DNA of 64,000 bases from Paraburkholderia saeva (lineage in GTDB: Bacteria; Pseudomonadota; Gammaproteobacteria; Burkholderiales; Burkholderiaceae), in contig NZ_CAJQZC010000001.1 in the NCBI RefSeq assembly GCF_907164555.1, positions 852,240 to 916,239 on the forward strand, written 5' to 3'. The position numbers were made by a program, and so were the translations under genes. Of the stretch, positions 8,948 to 17,933 are shown piece after piece. Below the pieces are notes generated by a model. The model saw only the letters and a list, made by a program, of their open reading frames with translations, was not told where the DNA came from and ran no database searches. Within the stretch, counting starts at the first letter, position 1; each line of letters opens with the position of its first letter.

Positions 8948-9526
8948 ATGAAATCGTTATTTCGTCCGCTCATCGTGATCTTTGCCGTGCTTACGGCGGT
9001 AACGGGTCTCGCGTATCCCGCCGTGATGACGGCGGTGGGGCAGGCTGCCTTCCACGATCAGGCAAACGGCAGCCTCGTCGAAGTAGACGGGAAGGCAGTC
9101 GGCTCGACGCTGATCGGCCAGCAGTTCGACGCGCCGCAGTATTTCTGGGGCCGTCTGTCGGCCACCGCGCCGATGCCGTACAACGCGCAAGGCTCGTCGG
9201 GCTCGAACATCGGCCCGACCAACCCGGCGCTGGTCGATGAAGTCAAAGGCCGCATCGATGCGTTGAAGGCCGCTGGCACCGACATGTCGCAGCCGGTGCC
9301 CGTCGATCTTGTAACGTCGTCGGGCAGCGGGCTCGATCCGGAGATCAGCCCGGCCGCGGCGGCGTATCAGACGGCACGCGTCGCGAAGGCGCGCGGGATG
9401 AACGCAAACGATGTGCAGGCGCTGGTGGACCGCTATACGAGCGGCCGTCAGTTCGGGATCCTCGGCGAGCCGCGCGTGAACGTGCTGCTGCTGAATCTCG
9501 CGCTCGACGCCGCGCATCACGGGTAA
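8948..9526 (+). CDS. kdpC: KdpC, accessory subunit of the K+-transporting ATPase
   Basis: The 192-residue protein has one N-terminal membrane helix (about residues 7-28) and the KdpC features [24 protein letters not shown] and the C-terminal [28 protein letters not shown]. KdpC joins KdpA and KdpB and raises nucleotide affinity. It lies 40 bases after kdpB, with an AAGGAAAG site before the ATG. Confidence 0.97.
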   Translation: MKSLFRPLIVIFAVLTAVTGLAYPAVMTAVGQAAFHDQANGSLVEVDGKAVGSTLIGQQFDAPQYFWGRLSATAPMPYNAQGSSGSNIGPTNPALVDEVKGRIDALKAAGTDMSQPVPVDLVTSSGSGLDPEISPAAAAYQTARVAKARGMNANDVQALVDRYTSGRQFGILGEPRVNVLLLNLALDAAHHG

Positions 9527-9536
9527 ATTTTTTGAC

Positions 9537-9570
9537 GGGTGGCATGCGGGTGGCATGCGGGTGCACATGC
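9537..9570. repeat. 11-bp tandem repeat between kdpC and kdpD
   Basis: GGGTGGCATGC occurs exactly at 9537-9547 and 9548-9558, with a third degraded copy at 9559-9570. It lies in the 192-base kdpC-kdpD gap. This could be simple slippage or a protein-binding array. The rest of the gap shows no other feature. Confidence 0.6.
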
Positions 9571-9718
9571 AGTTCGGGGCGGCGCTCGCGCGTCGCCCTT
9601 TGCATTCGCACGGCAGGCATCGAATTGCGGTGGATTCACTGGCGTGCGACCATGCACGGATCATTTGCCGCCTGCGCGCACGCGGCTGCGGCAACACCAG
9701 AACGACGACGTACTCCGT

Positions 9719-12676
9719 ATGAACCGACCTGATCCCGATGCGCTCCTCGACCGTCTGCAGCGCGAGGAAGCCAAAAGCCAGCGTGGCAAGCTGAAGATTT
9801 TCTTCGGCGCTTCGGCGGGCGTGGGGAAAACGTATGCGATGCTGCTGGCGGCGCGCCGTCGTGCGGACGAAGGCACCGACGTCGTCATCGGCATTGCGGA
9901 GACGCACGGGCGCACCGAGACCGCCGCGCTGCTCGAAGGGCTCGACGTACTGCCGCTTGCGCACATCGAATACCGCGGCCGCAAGCTCGGTGAATTCGAT
10001 CTGGACGCAGCGCTCGCACGCAAGCCGCAACTGATACTCGTCGACGAACTCGCGCATTCGAACGTGCCTGGCGCGCGGCATCTGAAGCGCTGGCAGGACG
10101 TTCACGAACTGCTCGATGCCGGCATCGATGTCTATACGACGGTCAACGTCCAGCACCTCGAAAGTCTCAACGACGTGGTCGGACAGATCACAGGCATTCG
10201 TGTCTGGGAGACAGTGCCCGACCGCGTGTTCGATGGCGCCGACGAAGTCACGCTCGTCGATCTCCCCGCTGAAGAACTGCTCGACCGGATGCGCGACGGC
10301 AAGGTGTATCTGCCGCAACAGGCCGAACGCGCGGTGCGCAATTTTTTTCGCAAGGGCAACCTGATCGCGCTGCGCGAGCTCGCGTTGCGGCGTACGGCCG
10401 ACCGGGTGGATGCGCAGATGCGCGAATATCGCGCCGACCAGTCGATCCAGCGGATCTGGCAGGCGCGTGAGCGTCTGCTCGTCTGCGTCGGACCGGGGCC
10501 GGATGCGCCCATGCTCGTGCGCGGCGCGGCGCGCCTCGCCGCGAGCCTGCGCGCCGACTGGATTGCTGTGTACGTCGAGACGCCGAAGCTGCAACGGCTG
10601 CCCGACGCCCGGCGCGAGCGCACGCTCAACGCGCTGAAGCTCGCCGCCGAACTCGGCGCGGAAACGGCCACGCTCGCGGGCACCGACGCCGTCGCCGCCG
10701 TGATCGGTTACGCGCGGGTGCGCAACGTATCGAAGCTGGTGGCCGGCGCATCGTCGCGCTCGGGGTTCTCACGCTGGTTGCGGCGTCCGCTTGGCGATCG
10801 CATAGCGGAGCGCGCGGGCGACCTCGATCTGACGTTGATCGGCACGCCGCAGGGAAGCGACGCAGATGCGCGACGTGCGCCACTCGACGCCGGCGCAAGC
10901 GCATGGCGCGACGCGCTCGGCGCGGCCCGCGAGCGCCGCTCGCCGCCCTCCGCGTACGGTGGGGCGCTGGCGATCTGCGCGGTCATCACGGCCGTGGCAA
11001 GTCAGCTCGCGAATCACATCGATCTGACCAACCTCGTGATGCTGTATCTGCTCGGCGTGATTTTCGCGGCAGCGAGGCTTGGTCGCGGGCCGGGCGTCGT
11101 GCTGTCGTTTCTGAGCGTCGCCGCCTTCGATTTCTTTTTCGTGCCGCCGCGCATGTCGCTGTCGGTAACGGATACACAATACCTGCTGACGTTCATCGGG
11201 ATGCTGCTGACGTCGCTCGTGATCAGCCATCTGACATCGAGCCTGCGTCACGAGGCGAGCGTCGCGCGGCGCCGCGAGCAGCGCACGGGCGCGATGTACG
11301 AGATGGCGCGCGAACTGGCTGCGGCGCTGGCGACCGAACAGATCGTCGGCATCGGCAGCCGGCACGTGAGTGATGTGTTTCGCGCGCGCGTCGCGATCCT
11401 GTTGCCCGATAGCGCCGATCAGGTGAAGCAGAAGATCGAGGAAACCGATCCGGCCATCACGCTCGATGGCGCCGCGCTCGATATCGACGTGGGGCAATGG
11501 GTCTACGACCAGCAGAAGCCGGCGGGCCATGGCACCGATACGCTGCCGGCCGCCACGGCGCTCTACCTGCCCCTGAAAGCGCCGATGCGCACGCGCGGCG
11601 TGCTGGCGGTCGTCACGCACGACGACCGCGAACTCGACGTCCCGGAACAGCAGCGCATGCTCGACGCGTTCGCCGCGCAGATCGCGCTTGCGCTCGAACG
11701 CGTGCATTACGTCGACATCGCGCGCGACGCACTGGTGAACATGGAATCGGAGCGCCTGCGCAATTCGTTGCTGTCGGCGATTTCGCACGATCTGCGCACG
11801 CCGCTCACCGCGATCGTCGGCTTTTCGTCGATGCTTGCGCAGCAGCATGAAGCGAGCCTGGAGTCGAAACCCGGCGACGATCTTGTCGAATCGATCCACG
11901 AGGAAGCGCTGCGCATGACGGGCATCGTCACGAATCTGCTCGACATGGCGCGGCTTCAGGCAGGCGGTCTGCAACTGAACCGCCAGTGGTCGCTGCTCGA
12001 GGAAACCGTAGGCGCTGCGTTACGCGCATGCCGCCGGGTGCTCGCGCGGCATCCGGTGCAGGTGAAGCTGCCGCTCGACCTGCCGCTGCTTCAGCTCGAC
12101 GCCGTGCTGATGGAGCGGCTCTTTTCGAACCTGTTCGAAAACGCCGCGAAATACGCGCCGCAGGATACGCCGCTTGTCATCGGCGCCGAACGCATCGAAG
12201 ACGACGGCAAGCCGTTCGTGCGCGTCAACGTCGACGACGCCGGCCCGGGTTTGCCTGCCGGCATGGAAGCGCGCGTGTTCGAGAAGTTCACGCGCGGCGA
12301 GAAAGAGTCGGCCAAGCCCGGCATCGGTCTTGGGCTCGCGATCTGCCGCGCGATCGTCGACGCCCATGGCGGTACAATCGGCGCGACGAATCGCGTGGCG
12401 CCGGATGGCCGGATCGAAGGCGCGCGCTTCTGGTTCACGTTGCCGGTGGAGACGCCGCCGCCCGCACCCGATGCGTCCGATTTACTGGAAGCGTTCGATG
12501 TGTCCGAAGCGTCCGAAGCGCCCGATGCACCCGATGCACCCGAAACCGGCACCGCGCTGAAAGAGGCATCGTTGCCTGATAGCGCATCACCCGCCTCAAG
12601 CTCGACGATTTCGCCCGTAGCCCCGGCCAAACCCCTGGCCGAATCCGCGCCGATATCAAAGCCCGCCCATGAGTGA
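9719..12676 (+). CDS. kdpD: KdpD, osmosensitive K+ channel sensor histidine kinase
   Basis: This sensor kinase phosphorylates KdpE when K+ is scarce. The N-terminal KdpD domain contains Walker A GASAGVGKT (30-38) and LILVDELAHSN, followed by a USP-like part. Four membrane helices lie around residues 420-510. A GAF-like region follows, then the H-box SHDLRTPLTAI with His690 and the ATPase G-boxes. The 985 residues exceed E. coli KdpD (894), partly because of a 69-residue Pro/Ala/Ser/Asp-rich tail that follows the kinase core and is not expected to fold. ATG 9719 is chosen over upstream frame extension because MNRPDPDALL fits homologues. The 3' end overlaps kdpE by 8 bases. Confidence 0.96.
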   Translation: MNRPDPDALLDRLQREEAKSQRGKLKIFFGASAGVGKTYAMLLAARRRADEGTDVVIGIAETHGRTETAALLEGLDVLPLAHIEYRGRKLGEFDLDAALARKPQLILVDELAHSNVPGARHLKRWQDVHELLDAGIDVYTTVNVQHLESLNDVVGQITGIRVWETVPDRVFDGADEVTLVDLPAEELLDRMRDGKVYLPQQAERAVRNFFRKGNLIALRELALRRTADRVDAQMREYRADQSIQRIWQARERLLVCVGPGPDAPMLVRGAARLAASLRADWIAVYVETPKLQRLPDARRERTLNALKLAAELGAETATLAGTDAVAAVIGYARVRNVSKLVAGASSRSGFSRWLRRPLGDRIAERAGDLDLTLIGTPQGSDADARRAPLDAGASAWRDALGAARERRSPPSAYGGALAICAVITAVASQLANHIDLTNLVMLYLLGVIFAAARLGRGPGVVLSFLSVAAFDFFFVPPRMSLSVTDTQYLLTFIGMLLTSLVISHLTSSLRHEASVARRREQRTGAMYEMARELAAALATEQIVGIGSRHVSDVFRARVAILLPDSADQVKQKIEETDPAITLDGAALDIDVGQWVYDQQKPAGHGTDTLPAATALYLPLKAPMRTRGVLAVVTHDDRELDVPEQQRMLDAFAAQIALALERVHYVDIARDALVNMESERLRNSLLSAISHDLRTPLTAIVGFSSMLAQQHEASLESKPGDDLVESIHEEALRMTGIVTNLLDMARLQAGGLQLNRQWSLLEETVGAALRACRRVLARHPVQVKLPLDLPLLQLDAVLMERLFSNLFENAAKYAPQDTPLVIGAERIEDDGKPFVRVNVDDAGPGLPAGMEARVFEKFTRGEKESAKPGIGLGLAICRAIVDAHGGTIGATNRVAPDGRIEGARFWFTLPVETPPPAPDASDLLEAFDVSEASEAPDAPDAPETGTALKEASLPDSASPASSSTISPVAPAKPLAESAPISKPAHE
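12503..12538 (+). repeat. 9-bp tandem repeats coding the KdpD tail
   Basis: TCCGAAGCG is repeated twice (12503-12520), followed by CCCGATGCA twice (12521-12538). They encode SEASEAPDAPDA in the low-complexity C-terminal extension of KdpD. Such repeats can change length by slippage without breaking the frame. Confidence 0.8.
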
Positions 12677-13367
12677 CCCGAGCATTACGATCGTCCTGAT
12701 CGAAGACGAAAAGCAGATTCGCCGCTTCGTGCGGACGTCGCTGGAAGGCGAGGGCATGGTGGTCCACGACGCGGAGACCGGCAAGCAGGGTCTCGTCGAA
12801 GCGGCCACGCGCAAGCCCGATCTGGTGATTGTCGATCTCGGCCTGCCCGACACCGACGGCCTTGACGTGATCCGCGAGTTGCGCGGCTGGAGCGAACTGC
12901 CGGTCATCGTGCTCTCGGCGCGCACGCAGGAAAGCGAAAAGGTCGCGGCGCTCGACGCCGGCGCGGACGACTATCTGACCAAGCCGTTCGGTGTGTCGGA
13001 ACTGCTCGCGCGCATCCGCGCCCATCTGCGCCGCCGCAATCACGGCGGCGCGAACGAGGCGCCCCAGGTTCATTTTGGCGCGATCACGGTCGATCTGGCC
13101 TTGCGGCAGGTCACGCGCGAAGGCGCGCCGGTTCATCTGACGCCGCTCGAATACCGTCTGCTTGCGACGCTCGTGCGCCACGCCGGCCGCGTGTTGACGC
13201 ATCGCCAGCTGTTGCGCGATGTGTGGGGGCCGTCGCACGTCGAAAGCCACCACTATCTGCGCATCTACATGGCGCATCTGCGGCAGAAGCTGGAGCGCGA
13301 TCCGGCCCAGCCGGAACACATCGTGACCGAAACGGGCGTCGGCTACCGGCTCGTCGGCGCGGCGTAA
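12669..13367 (+). CDS. kdpE: KdpE, OmpR-family response regulator
   Basis: The 232 residues form a receiver domain (acidic pocket EDE at 12-14, phosphorylated Asp56 in VIVDLGLP, Lys in TKPFG) and an OmpR/PhoB winged-helix domain (LTPLEYRLLATLVRHAGRV, then DVWGPSHVESHHYLRIYMAHLR). It activates kdpFABC transcription. The ATG overlaps the kdpD end by 8 bases, so sensor and regulator are made in a coupled way. Confidence 0.98.
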   Translation: MSDPSITIVLIEDEKQIRRFVRTSLEGEGMVVHDAETGKQGLVEAATRKPDLVIVDLGLPDTDGLDVIRELRGWSELPVIVLSARTQESEKVAALDAGADDYLTKPFGVSELLARIRAHLRRRNHGGANEAPQVHFGAITVDLALRQVTREGAPVHLTPLEYRLLATLVRHAGRVLTHRQLLRDVWGPSHVESHHYLRIYMAHLRQKLERDPAQPEHIVTETGVGYRLVGAA

Positions 13368-13429
13368 TCATATGGTTTCGCATATGCCGATACGGCACGG
13401 CCAGATTCATTTTGATATAATTACAGTGG

Positions 13430-13494
13430 TGTAAGGACGACCTTGCACGTTCTGTCTGGCGGGGACGACCCCATCTCATCCATGGAGGTCCCTC
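13430..13494 (+). ncRNA. Guanidine-II riboswitch (mini-ykkC)
   Basis: Two short hairpins each present an ACGA loop. Hairpin 1 is 13430-13436 paired with 13441-13447, loop 13437-13440. Hairpin 2 is GGGG 13461-13464 paired with CCCC 13469-13472, loop 13465-13468. The linker is 13 bases. This double ACGR-loop layout defines the guanidine-II class, in which the loops kiss when guanidinium binds. The Shine-Dalgarno GGAGG (13484-13488) overlaps AGGTC (13486-13490), which could pair with GACCT (13439-13443) when the ligand is absent. GTCCC (13488-13492) could likewise pair with GGGAC (13462-13466). Confidence 0.9.
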
Positions 13495-13815
13495 GTGTCC
13501 TGGATTCTTCTTTTCATTGCCGGTTTGCTCGAAGTTGCATGGGCAGCGGGCCTCAAATCCTCGGAAGGTTTCACGCGTTTCTGGCCGTCGGCGTTCACGA
13601 TCGTGACGGCGCTCGGCAGCTTCATCCTGCTGGCGATGGCCATGCGCCAGCTGCCGCTCGGCACGGCCTACGCCGTCTGGACGGGCATCGGCGCGGTCGG
13701 CGCGTTCATCTTCGGCGTCGTGATGATGGGCGAAGCACTGACAATGGCGCGCGTGGCGAGCGCGGCCCTCATCGTCATCGGCTTGATCGGGCTGAAGCTT
13801 TCTTCTGGCCACTGA
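13495..13815 (+). CDS. gdx: Guanidinium exporter, SMR family (Gdx/SugE)
   Basis: The 106-residue protein has four membrane helices, the membrane-embedded Glu in [12 protein letters not shown] (residue 13) and the SMR segment [19 protein letters not shown]. Proteins of the SugE/Gdx branch export guanidinium in exchange for protons as dual-topology dimers. The guanidine-II riboswitch directly upstream supports this role over a general multidrug pump. The start is GTG, 6 bases after GGAGG. Confidence 0.95.
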   Translation: MSWILLFIAGLLEVAWAAGLKSSEGFTRFWPSAFTIVTALGSFILLAMAMRQLPLGTAYAVWTGIGAVGAFIFGVVMMGEALTMARVASAALIVIGLIGLKLSSGH

Positions 13816-13928
13816 GCGAGCCGCTGAGCGCTTCCATTGACGCGCGGCGGCCCCGCCGAGCCGTGGACGTTGCGCAACGCTGGGCCGTGTCCAGGGACGC
13901 CATTCAGCGGGCTGCGAATCAACGTGGC

Positions 13929-13934
13929 TATAAT
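13929..13934 (+). promoter_or_regulatory. Consensus -10 box TATAAT upstream of the DUF4126 gene
   Basis: A perfect TATAAT sits in the 298-base gap 13816-14113. No good -35 hexamer is found 16-18 bases upstream. It probably starts the transcript for the genes at 14114-17307. I see nothing else in the gap. Confidence 0.45.
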
Positions 13935-14113
13935 GAAGTCGGATCCAGTCACAAATAGCCTCGCGCGGCTGGTCTGGCGTCGCTTCGGGTTTGACCGACC
14001 CCTCTGGCGCAGCGAGATCCGTCATCGTGCCGGCCAGCGCGTTCGCCATGCATGTCGCCCACGCGGCGCGTATGGACCTCCGCCCGCCAGGTGCAGCGCG
14101 TCAGGAGGCAGCC

Positions 14114-14725
14114 ATGCTTGAACCACTTTCGCTTGCAGCCGGCCTCGCCTGGGGCAGCGGCTTGCGCCTCTATCTGACCGTGTTGCTGGCTGGCGTCTTC
14201 GAACGGCTTGGCCTCATCCATCTTCCCGAAACGCTGTCCGTGCTGTCGTCGCCGTGGGTCATTGGCGCCGCCGCAGTGTTGACCGTCGCTGAATTTCTCG
14301 CCGACAAGATTCCGGCGTTCGATTCCCTCTGGGACGCCATTCACACGTTCATCCGCATTCCCGCTGGCGCGATGCTCGCCGCCGGCGCGCTCGGTCACGC
14401 CGACCCGGCGCTGCTGACGGTCGCGGCGCTTGCGGGCGGCACGCTCGCCGGCACCGCGCATCTCGCGAAGGCCGGCACGCGTGCGCTCATCAATCTCTCG
14501 CCGGAACCGGTGTCGAATGTGGTCGCGTCTTCCGCGGAAGACGGCCTCGTGTTCGGCGGCCTGCTGCTCGCGCTCTTCGTGCCGTTCCTGTTCCTGCTCC
14601 TGTTGATCGGCTTCCTGATGGCGGCCGCGTGGGCGTTGCCGCGGTTGTGGCGCGGCGTGCAGGGCGGCTTTCGCGGGATGGCGAACCATATGGTGTCGCG
14701 ACTCGTCAGGAGCCGGCACGATTGA
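14114..14725 (+). CDS. DUF4126 family membrane protein
   Basis: The 203-residue protein is hydrophobic throughout, with about five to six membrane spans. The glycine-rich segments LAAGLAWGSGLRLYLTVLLAG and AGTAHLAKAGTRALINLSPEP match DUF4126, a family of unknown function. An AGGAGG site 6 bases before the ATG at 14114 fixes the start against a longer open frame. The stop overlaps the TTG start of the following permease gene, implying coupled translation. Confidence 0.85.
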   Translation: MLEPLSLAAGLAWGSGLRLYLTVLLAGVFERLGLIHLPETLSVLSSPWVIGAAAVLTVAEFLADKIPAFDSLWDAIHTFIRIPAGAMLAAGALGHADPALLTVAALAGGTLAGTAHLAKAGTRALINLSPEPVSNVVASSAEDGLVFGGLLLALFVPFLFLLLLIGFLMAAAWALPRLWRGVQGGFRGMANHMVSRLVRSRHD

Positions 14726-17307
14726 GCGACTCGCAGCGCATTTCGATCAACGTTCCGGTACGCGAAAGGGCCGCGCGCCGCTTCACGCTGGCTGATCTCA
14801 TCGCGCAGGCCGCTCGCATGACGCTGCGCGACTGGCGCGCGGGCGAACTCACGATGTTGCTGCTCGCGCTGGTGCTGGCCGTCGCGGCACTCGCAAGCGT
14901 CGGCTTTCTCGCCGACCGTCTGCATCAAGGGCTCGAGCGCGACGCGCGACGGATGATCGCCGCCGATTTCATCGTGCGCGCGGATCATCCGGTCGATCCG
15001 CAGTTCAGCCGCGAAGCGGAGGCACTCAAGCTGAACACGGCGCGCACCGCGATTTTTCCGTCGATGATCAGTTCGACCGCGACCCAGCCGGTGTCGCGGC
15101 TCGCCGCGATCAAGGCCGTAACCGACGCCTATCCGTTGCGCGGCGCGCTGCGGATCGCGCCCGCGCCCGATGCGCCCGATCACGCCGTCAATGCGATTCC
15201 GCCGAAGGGCACTGTGTGGGTCGATCAGGCGCTCCTCGACGCGCTGAAGCTGCGCGTGGGCGACCCGGTGAAGGTCGGCAGCAGCTCGTTCGTGATCGGC
15301 GCGGTGATCACGCGCGAACTGGACCGCGGTTTTTCGTTCGTCAACTTTTCGCCGCGCCTGATGATGCGCGACGACGAGCTCGCGTCGACGGGCCTGATCG
15401 CGTACGGCAGCCGCGTCACGTATCGACTGCTCGTCGCGGGCCCGGACGAAGCCGTCGCGCAGTTCGCGCAGTGGTCGCATGCGCGCGTCGACGGCGGCAA
15501 GATGCGTGGCGTCGCACTCGAATCGTTGCAGGACGGCCAGCCGCAGGTGCGCCAGACGCTCGACCGTGCAAGCCATTTCCTCACGCTCGTCTCGCTGCTC
15601 ACGGCGCTGCTGGCCGCCGTCGCGATCGCGATGGCCGCGCATCGCTACATGCGCAGGCATCTCGACGGCTGCGCGGCCATGCGCTGTCTTGGCGTGAGCC
15701 AGAAAACGTTGCGCGCGCTCTTCACGCTCGAATTCGTCGGACTGGGCGTGACCGGCGGCGCGCTTGGCGTCCTGCTTGGTTTTGGTGGTCATCTCGCGCT
15801 CCTGTGGTGGCTCGCGAGTCTCATCGACGTCGCGTTGCCGTGGCCCACTGCGTGGCCCGCGCTCGAAGGCATCGCGGCGGGTCTCGTGCTGCTGCTCGGT
15901 TTCGCGCTGCCGCCGCTGCTGCCGCTCACGCGCGTGCCGCCCGTGCGGGTGCTGCGCCGCGAGTGGGGCGAGGAAGGGCGCATCGCGTGGGCCGCGTACG
16001 CGCTCGGTATCGCGCTGTTCGCGGCATTGCTGATCGTCGCGGCGGGCGAGCTGAAGCTGGGCGGAATCGTTGCGGGCGGCTTCGCGGGCGGGCTGCTCAT
16101 GTTCGCGCTTGTCGCGCGGCTATCGTTGTGGGGCGCGTCGAAGCTCGTGCGCAGCGAGCGCGTGAACGCGGGCATCGGCTGGCGGTATGCGCTGGCTTCG
16201 CTGGAGCGGCGCAGCAATGCAAGCGCGTTGCAGATCACCGCACTCGGCATTGGGCTCATGTGTCTGCTGCTGATCGCGATGACGCGCAACGACCTCGTGG
16301 CCGGCTGGCGCAAATCGACGCCGCCCGATGCGCCGAACGAATTCATCATCGACATCCAGCCCGACCAGCGCGAAGCCGTGACGCAGTATCTGGATGCGCA
16401 CGGCCTGCCGGGCACCGAACTGTCGCCGATGGTGCGCGGCCGCCTGATTGCGATCAACGGCAAGCCGGTCAATCCCGATAGGTACAAATCCGAAGACGCA
16501 CGGCGCCTTGTCGACCGCGAATTCAATCTCTCATACACGACGAGCCTGCCTGAAGACAACCGCATCGAAGCCGGCAAGTGGTACGGCGAAACGACTTCGC
16601 CGCAGATTTCGATCGAACAGGGGCTCGCGAAGATCATCGACGTGAAGCCAGGCGACACGCTGCGTTTCGATGTAACCGGCCTGCAGATCGATGCGCCCGT
16701 CACGAGCGTGCGCAAGCTCGACTGGGGTTCGTTCAAGGTCAATTTCTTCGTGCTGATGCCGCCGTCTTCCTTGCAGGATTTCCCCGCGACCTTCATCACA
16801 AGTTTCCATTTGCCGCCCGAAAAGCGCGCGACCATCGACGGCCTGATCTCCACGTATCCGAATCTCACCGCGATCGACACCGGCCCGATTCTCGCGCAGG
16901 TGCAGCGAGTATTGCAGCAGGTGATCGGCGCGGTGCAGTTCCTGTTCGCATTCACGCTCGCGGCGGGCGTGCTGGTGCTGTACGCGGCGCTCGCCGGCAC
17001 GCGCGACGAGCGTATGCGAGAATCCGCGCTGCTGCGCGCGCTGGGCGCATCGCACACGCAGGTGCGCGCCGTGCAGGTGGCGGAGTTCGTCGCGGTCGGC
17101 GCCCTCGCGGGCCTGATGGCGGCACTGGGCGCGCAGGCCATCGGCTGGGTGCTCGCGACGCGCGTCTTCGAGTTTCATCTTGAGTTCAACCCGTGGCTGC
17201 TGCCGGCCGGGATTGCCGCCGGCGTCGCGTGCGCGGGCATCGGCGGCTGGCTGAGCCTGCGACACGTGCTGGCGCGTCCGGCGCTGCAATCGCTGCGCGA
17301 CGCATGA
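14722..17307 (+). CDS. FtsX-like ABC transporter permease (YbbP type)
   Basis: This protein of about 861 residues has an N-terminal membrane helix, a periplasmic MacB/PCD-like domain, a block of helices from about residue 285, a second periplasmic domain and a final trio of helices, the two-FtsX-domain plan of YbbP-like permeases. The segment RMRESALLRALGASHTQVR is typical of FtsX domains. TTG at 14722 is proposed as start because it overlaps the previous stop and has AGGAG (14708-14712) upstream. The usual YbbA-type ATPase gene is not next to it. The substrate is unknown; lipid or lipoprotein handling is the family theme. Confidence 0.86.
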   Translation: MSDSQRISINVPVRERAARRFTLADLIAQAARMTLRDWRAGELTMLLLALVLAVAALASVGFLADRLHQGLERDARRMIAADFIVRADHPVDPQFSREAEALKLNTARTAIFPSMISSTATQPVSRLAAIKAVTDAYPLRGALRIAPAPDAPDHAVNAIPPKGTVWVDQALLDALKLRVGDPVKVGSSSFVIGAVITRELDRGFSFVNFSPRLMMRDDELASTGLIAYGSRVTYRLLVAGPDEAVAQFAQWSHARVDGGKMRGVALESLQDGQPQVRQTLDRASHFLTLVSLLTALLAAVAIAMAAHRYMRRHLDGCAAMRCLGVSQKTLRALFTLEFVGLGVTGGALGVLLGFGGHLALLWWLASLIDVALPWPTAWPALEGIAAGLVLLLGFALPPLLPLTRVPPVRVLRREWGEEGRIAWAAYALGIALFAALLIVAAGELKLGGIVAGGFAGGLLMFALVARLSLWGASKLVRSERVNAGIGWRYALASLERRSNASALQITALGIGLMCLLLIAMTRNDLVAGWRKSTPPDAPNEFIIDIQPDQREAVTQYLDAHGLPGTELSPMVRGRLIAINGKPVNPDRYKSEDARRLVDREFNLSYTTSLPEDNRIEAGKWYGETTSPQISIEQGLAKIIDVKPGDTLRFDVTGLQIDAPVTSVRKLDWGSFKVNFFVLMPPSSLQDFPATFITSFHLPPEKRATIDGLISTYPNLTAIDTGPILAQVQRVLQQVIGAVQFLFAFTLAAGVLVLYAALAGTRDERMRESALLRALGASHTQVRAVQVAEFVAVGALAGLMAALGAQAIGWVLATRVFEFHLEFNPWLLPAGIAAGVACAGIGGWLSLRHVLARPALQSLRDA

Positions 17308-17344
17308 CGTTGCCTGTTTTTTCGACTTCCTTCTGTTTCTACGT

Positions 17345-17755
17345 ATGACTGATCCGATCGACGAAGCACCCGCACAGACCACGGCCTTCGAACTCGTGGG
17401 CGGCGAGACGGGCGTGCGCGAACTCATCGACCGCTTTTATGACCTGATGGACCTCGAACCCGAGTTCGCCGGCATCCGCGCGCTTCATCCGCCGACGCTC
17501 GAAGGCTCGCGCGACAAGTTCTTCTGGTTCCTGTGTGGCTGGCTGGGCGGCCCGGACCATTACATCAGCCGCTTCGGACACCCGCGTCTGCGCGCGCGGC
17601 ACCTGCCGTTCGCGATCGCTTCGGATGAACGCGACCAGTGGCTGCGCTGCATGGCCGCTGCAATGGAAGACATCGGCCTGCCGGAAGCGCTGCGCGAGCG
17701 ACTCCTGCACTCGTTCTTCGAAACGGCTGACTGGATGCGCAACCGCCCCGGTTGA
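17345..17755 (+). CDS. Group II truncated haemoglobin
   Basis: The protein has 136 residues. The proximal haem-ligand His86 is in RLRARHLPF, the group II marker Trp99 (G8) is in QWLRCMAAAM, and FxxKFxxFLxGWLGGP matches the E/CD region. These globins bind oxygen tightly and are associated with oxidative and nitrosative stress tolerance. It starts 37 bases after the permease gene and is probably in the same transcript. Confidence 0.92.
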   Translation: MTDPIDEAPAQTTAFELVGGETGVRELIDRFYDLMDLEPEFAGIRALHPPTLEGSRDKFFWFLCGWLGGPDHYISRFGHPRLRARHLPFAIASDERDQWLRCMAAAMEDIGLPEALRERLLHSFFETADWMRNRPG

Positions 17756-17865
17756 GCGCGCGTTCGGGGCGCGCTGCAACGCGCCGGCAATTCTGGCGTC
17801 ATCCGCATCGGGCAGGCAAGCTGGCCTGTCTGAACGACCGGTACAGTCCGGCTGGTTACGATGCG

Positions 17866-17896
17866 CAGGCAGGCTTCCGGCTCGCCAGCCTGCCTG
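17866..17896. repeat. 10-bp perfect inverted repeat upstream of alaX
   Basis: CAGGCAGGCT (17866-17875) pairs perfectly with AGCCTGCCTG (17887-17896), with an 11-base loop. CATAAT follows at about 17899, then ATTTTT. The element could be a weak terminator for the globin transcript or an operator over the alaX promoter. Confidence 0.5.
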
Positions 17897-17933
17897 GCAT
17901 AATGATTTTTCGCCGAACAACGAAGGATTCCCC

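Noticed and set aside
13495..13815. Calling the SMR protein a quaternary ammonium multidrug pump
   Set aside because: The guanidine-II riboswitch just upstream points to guanidinium export.
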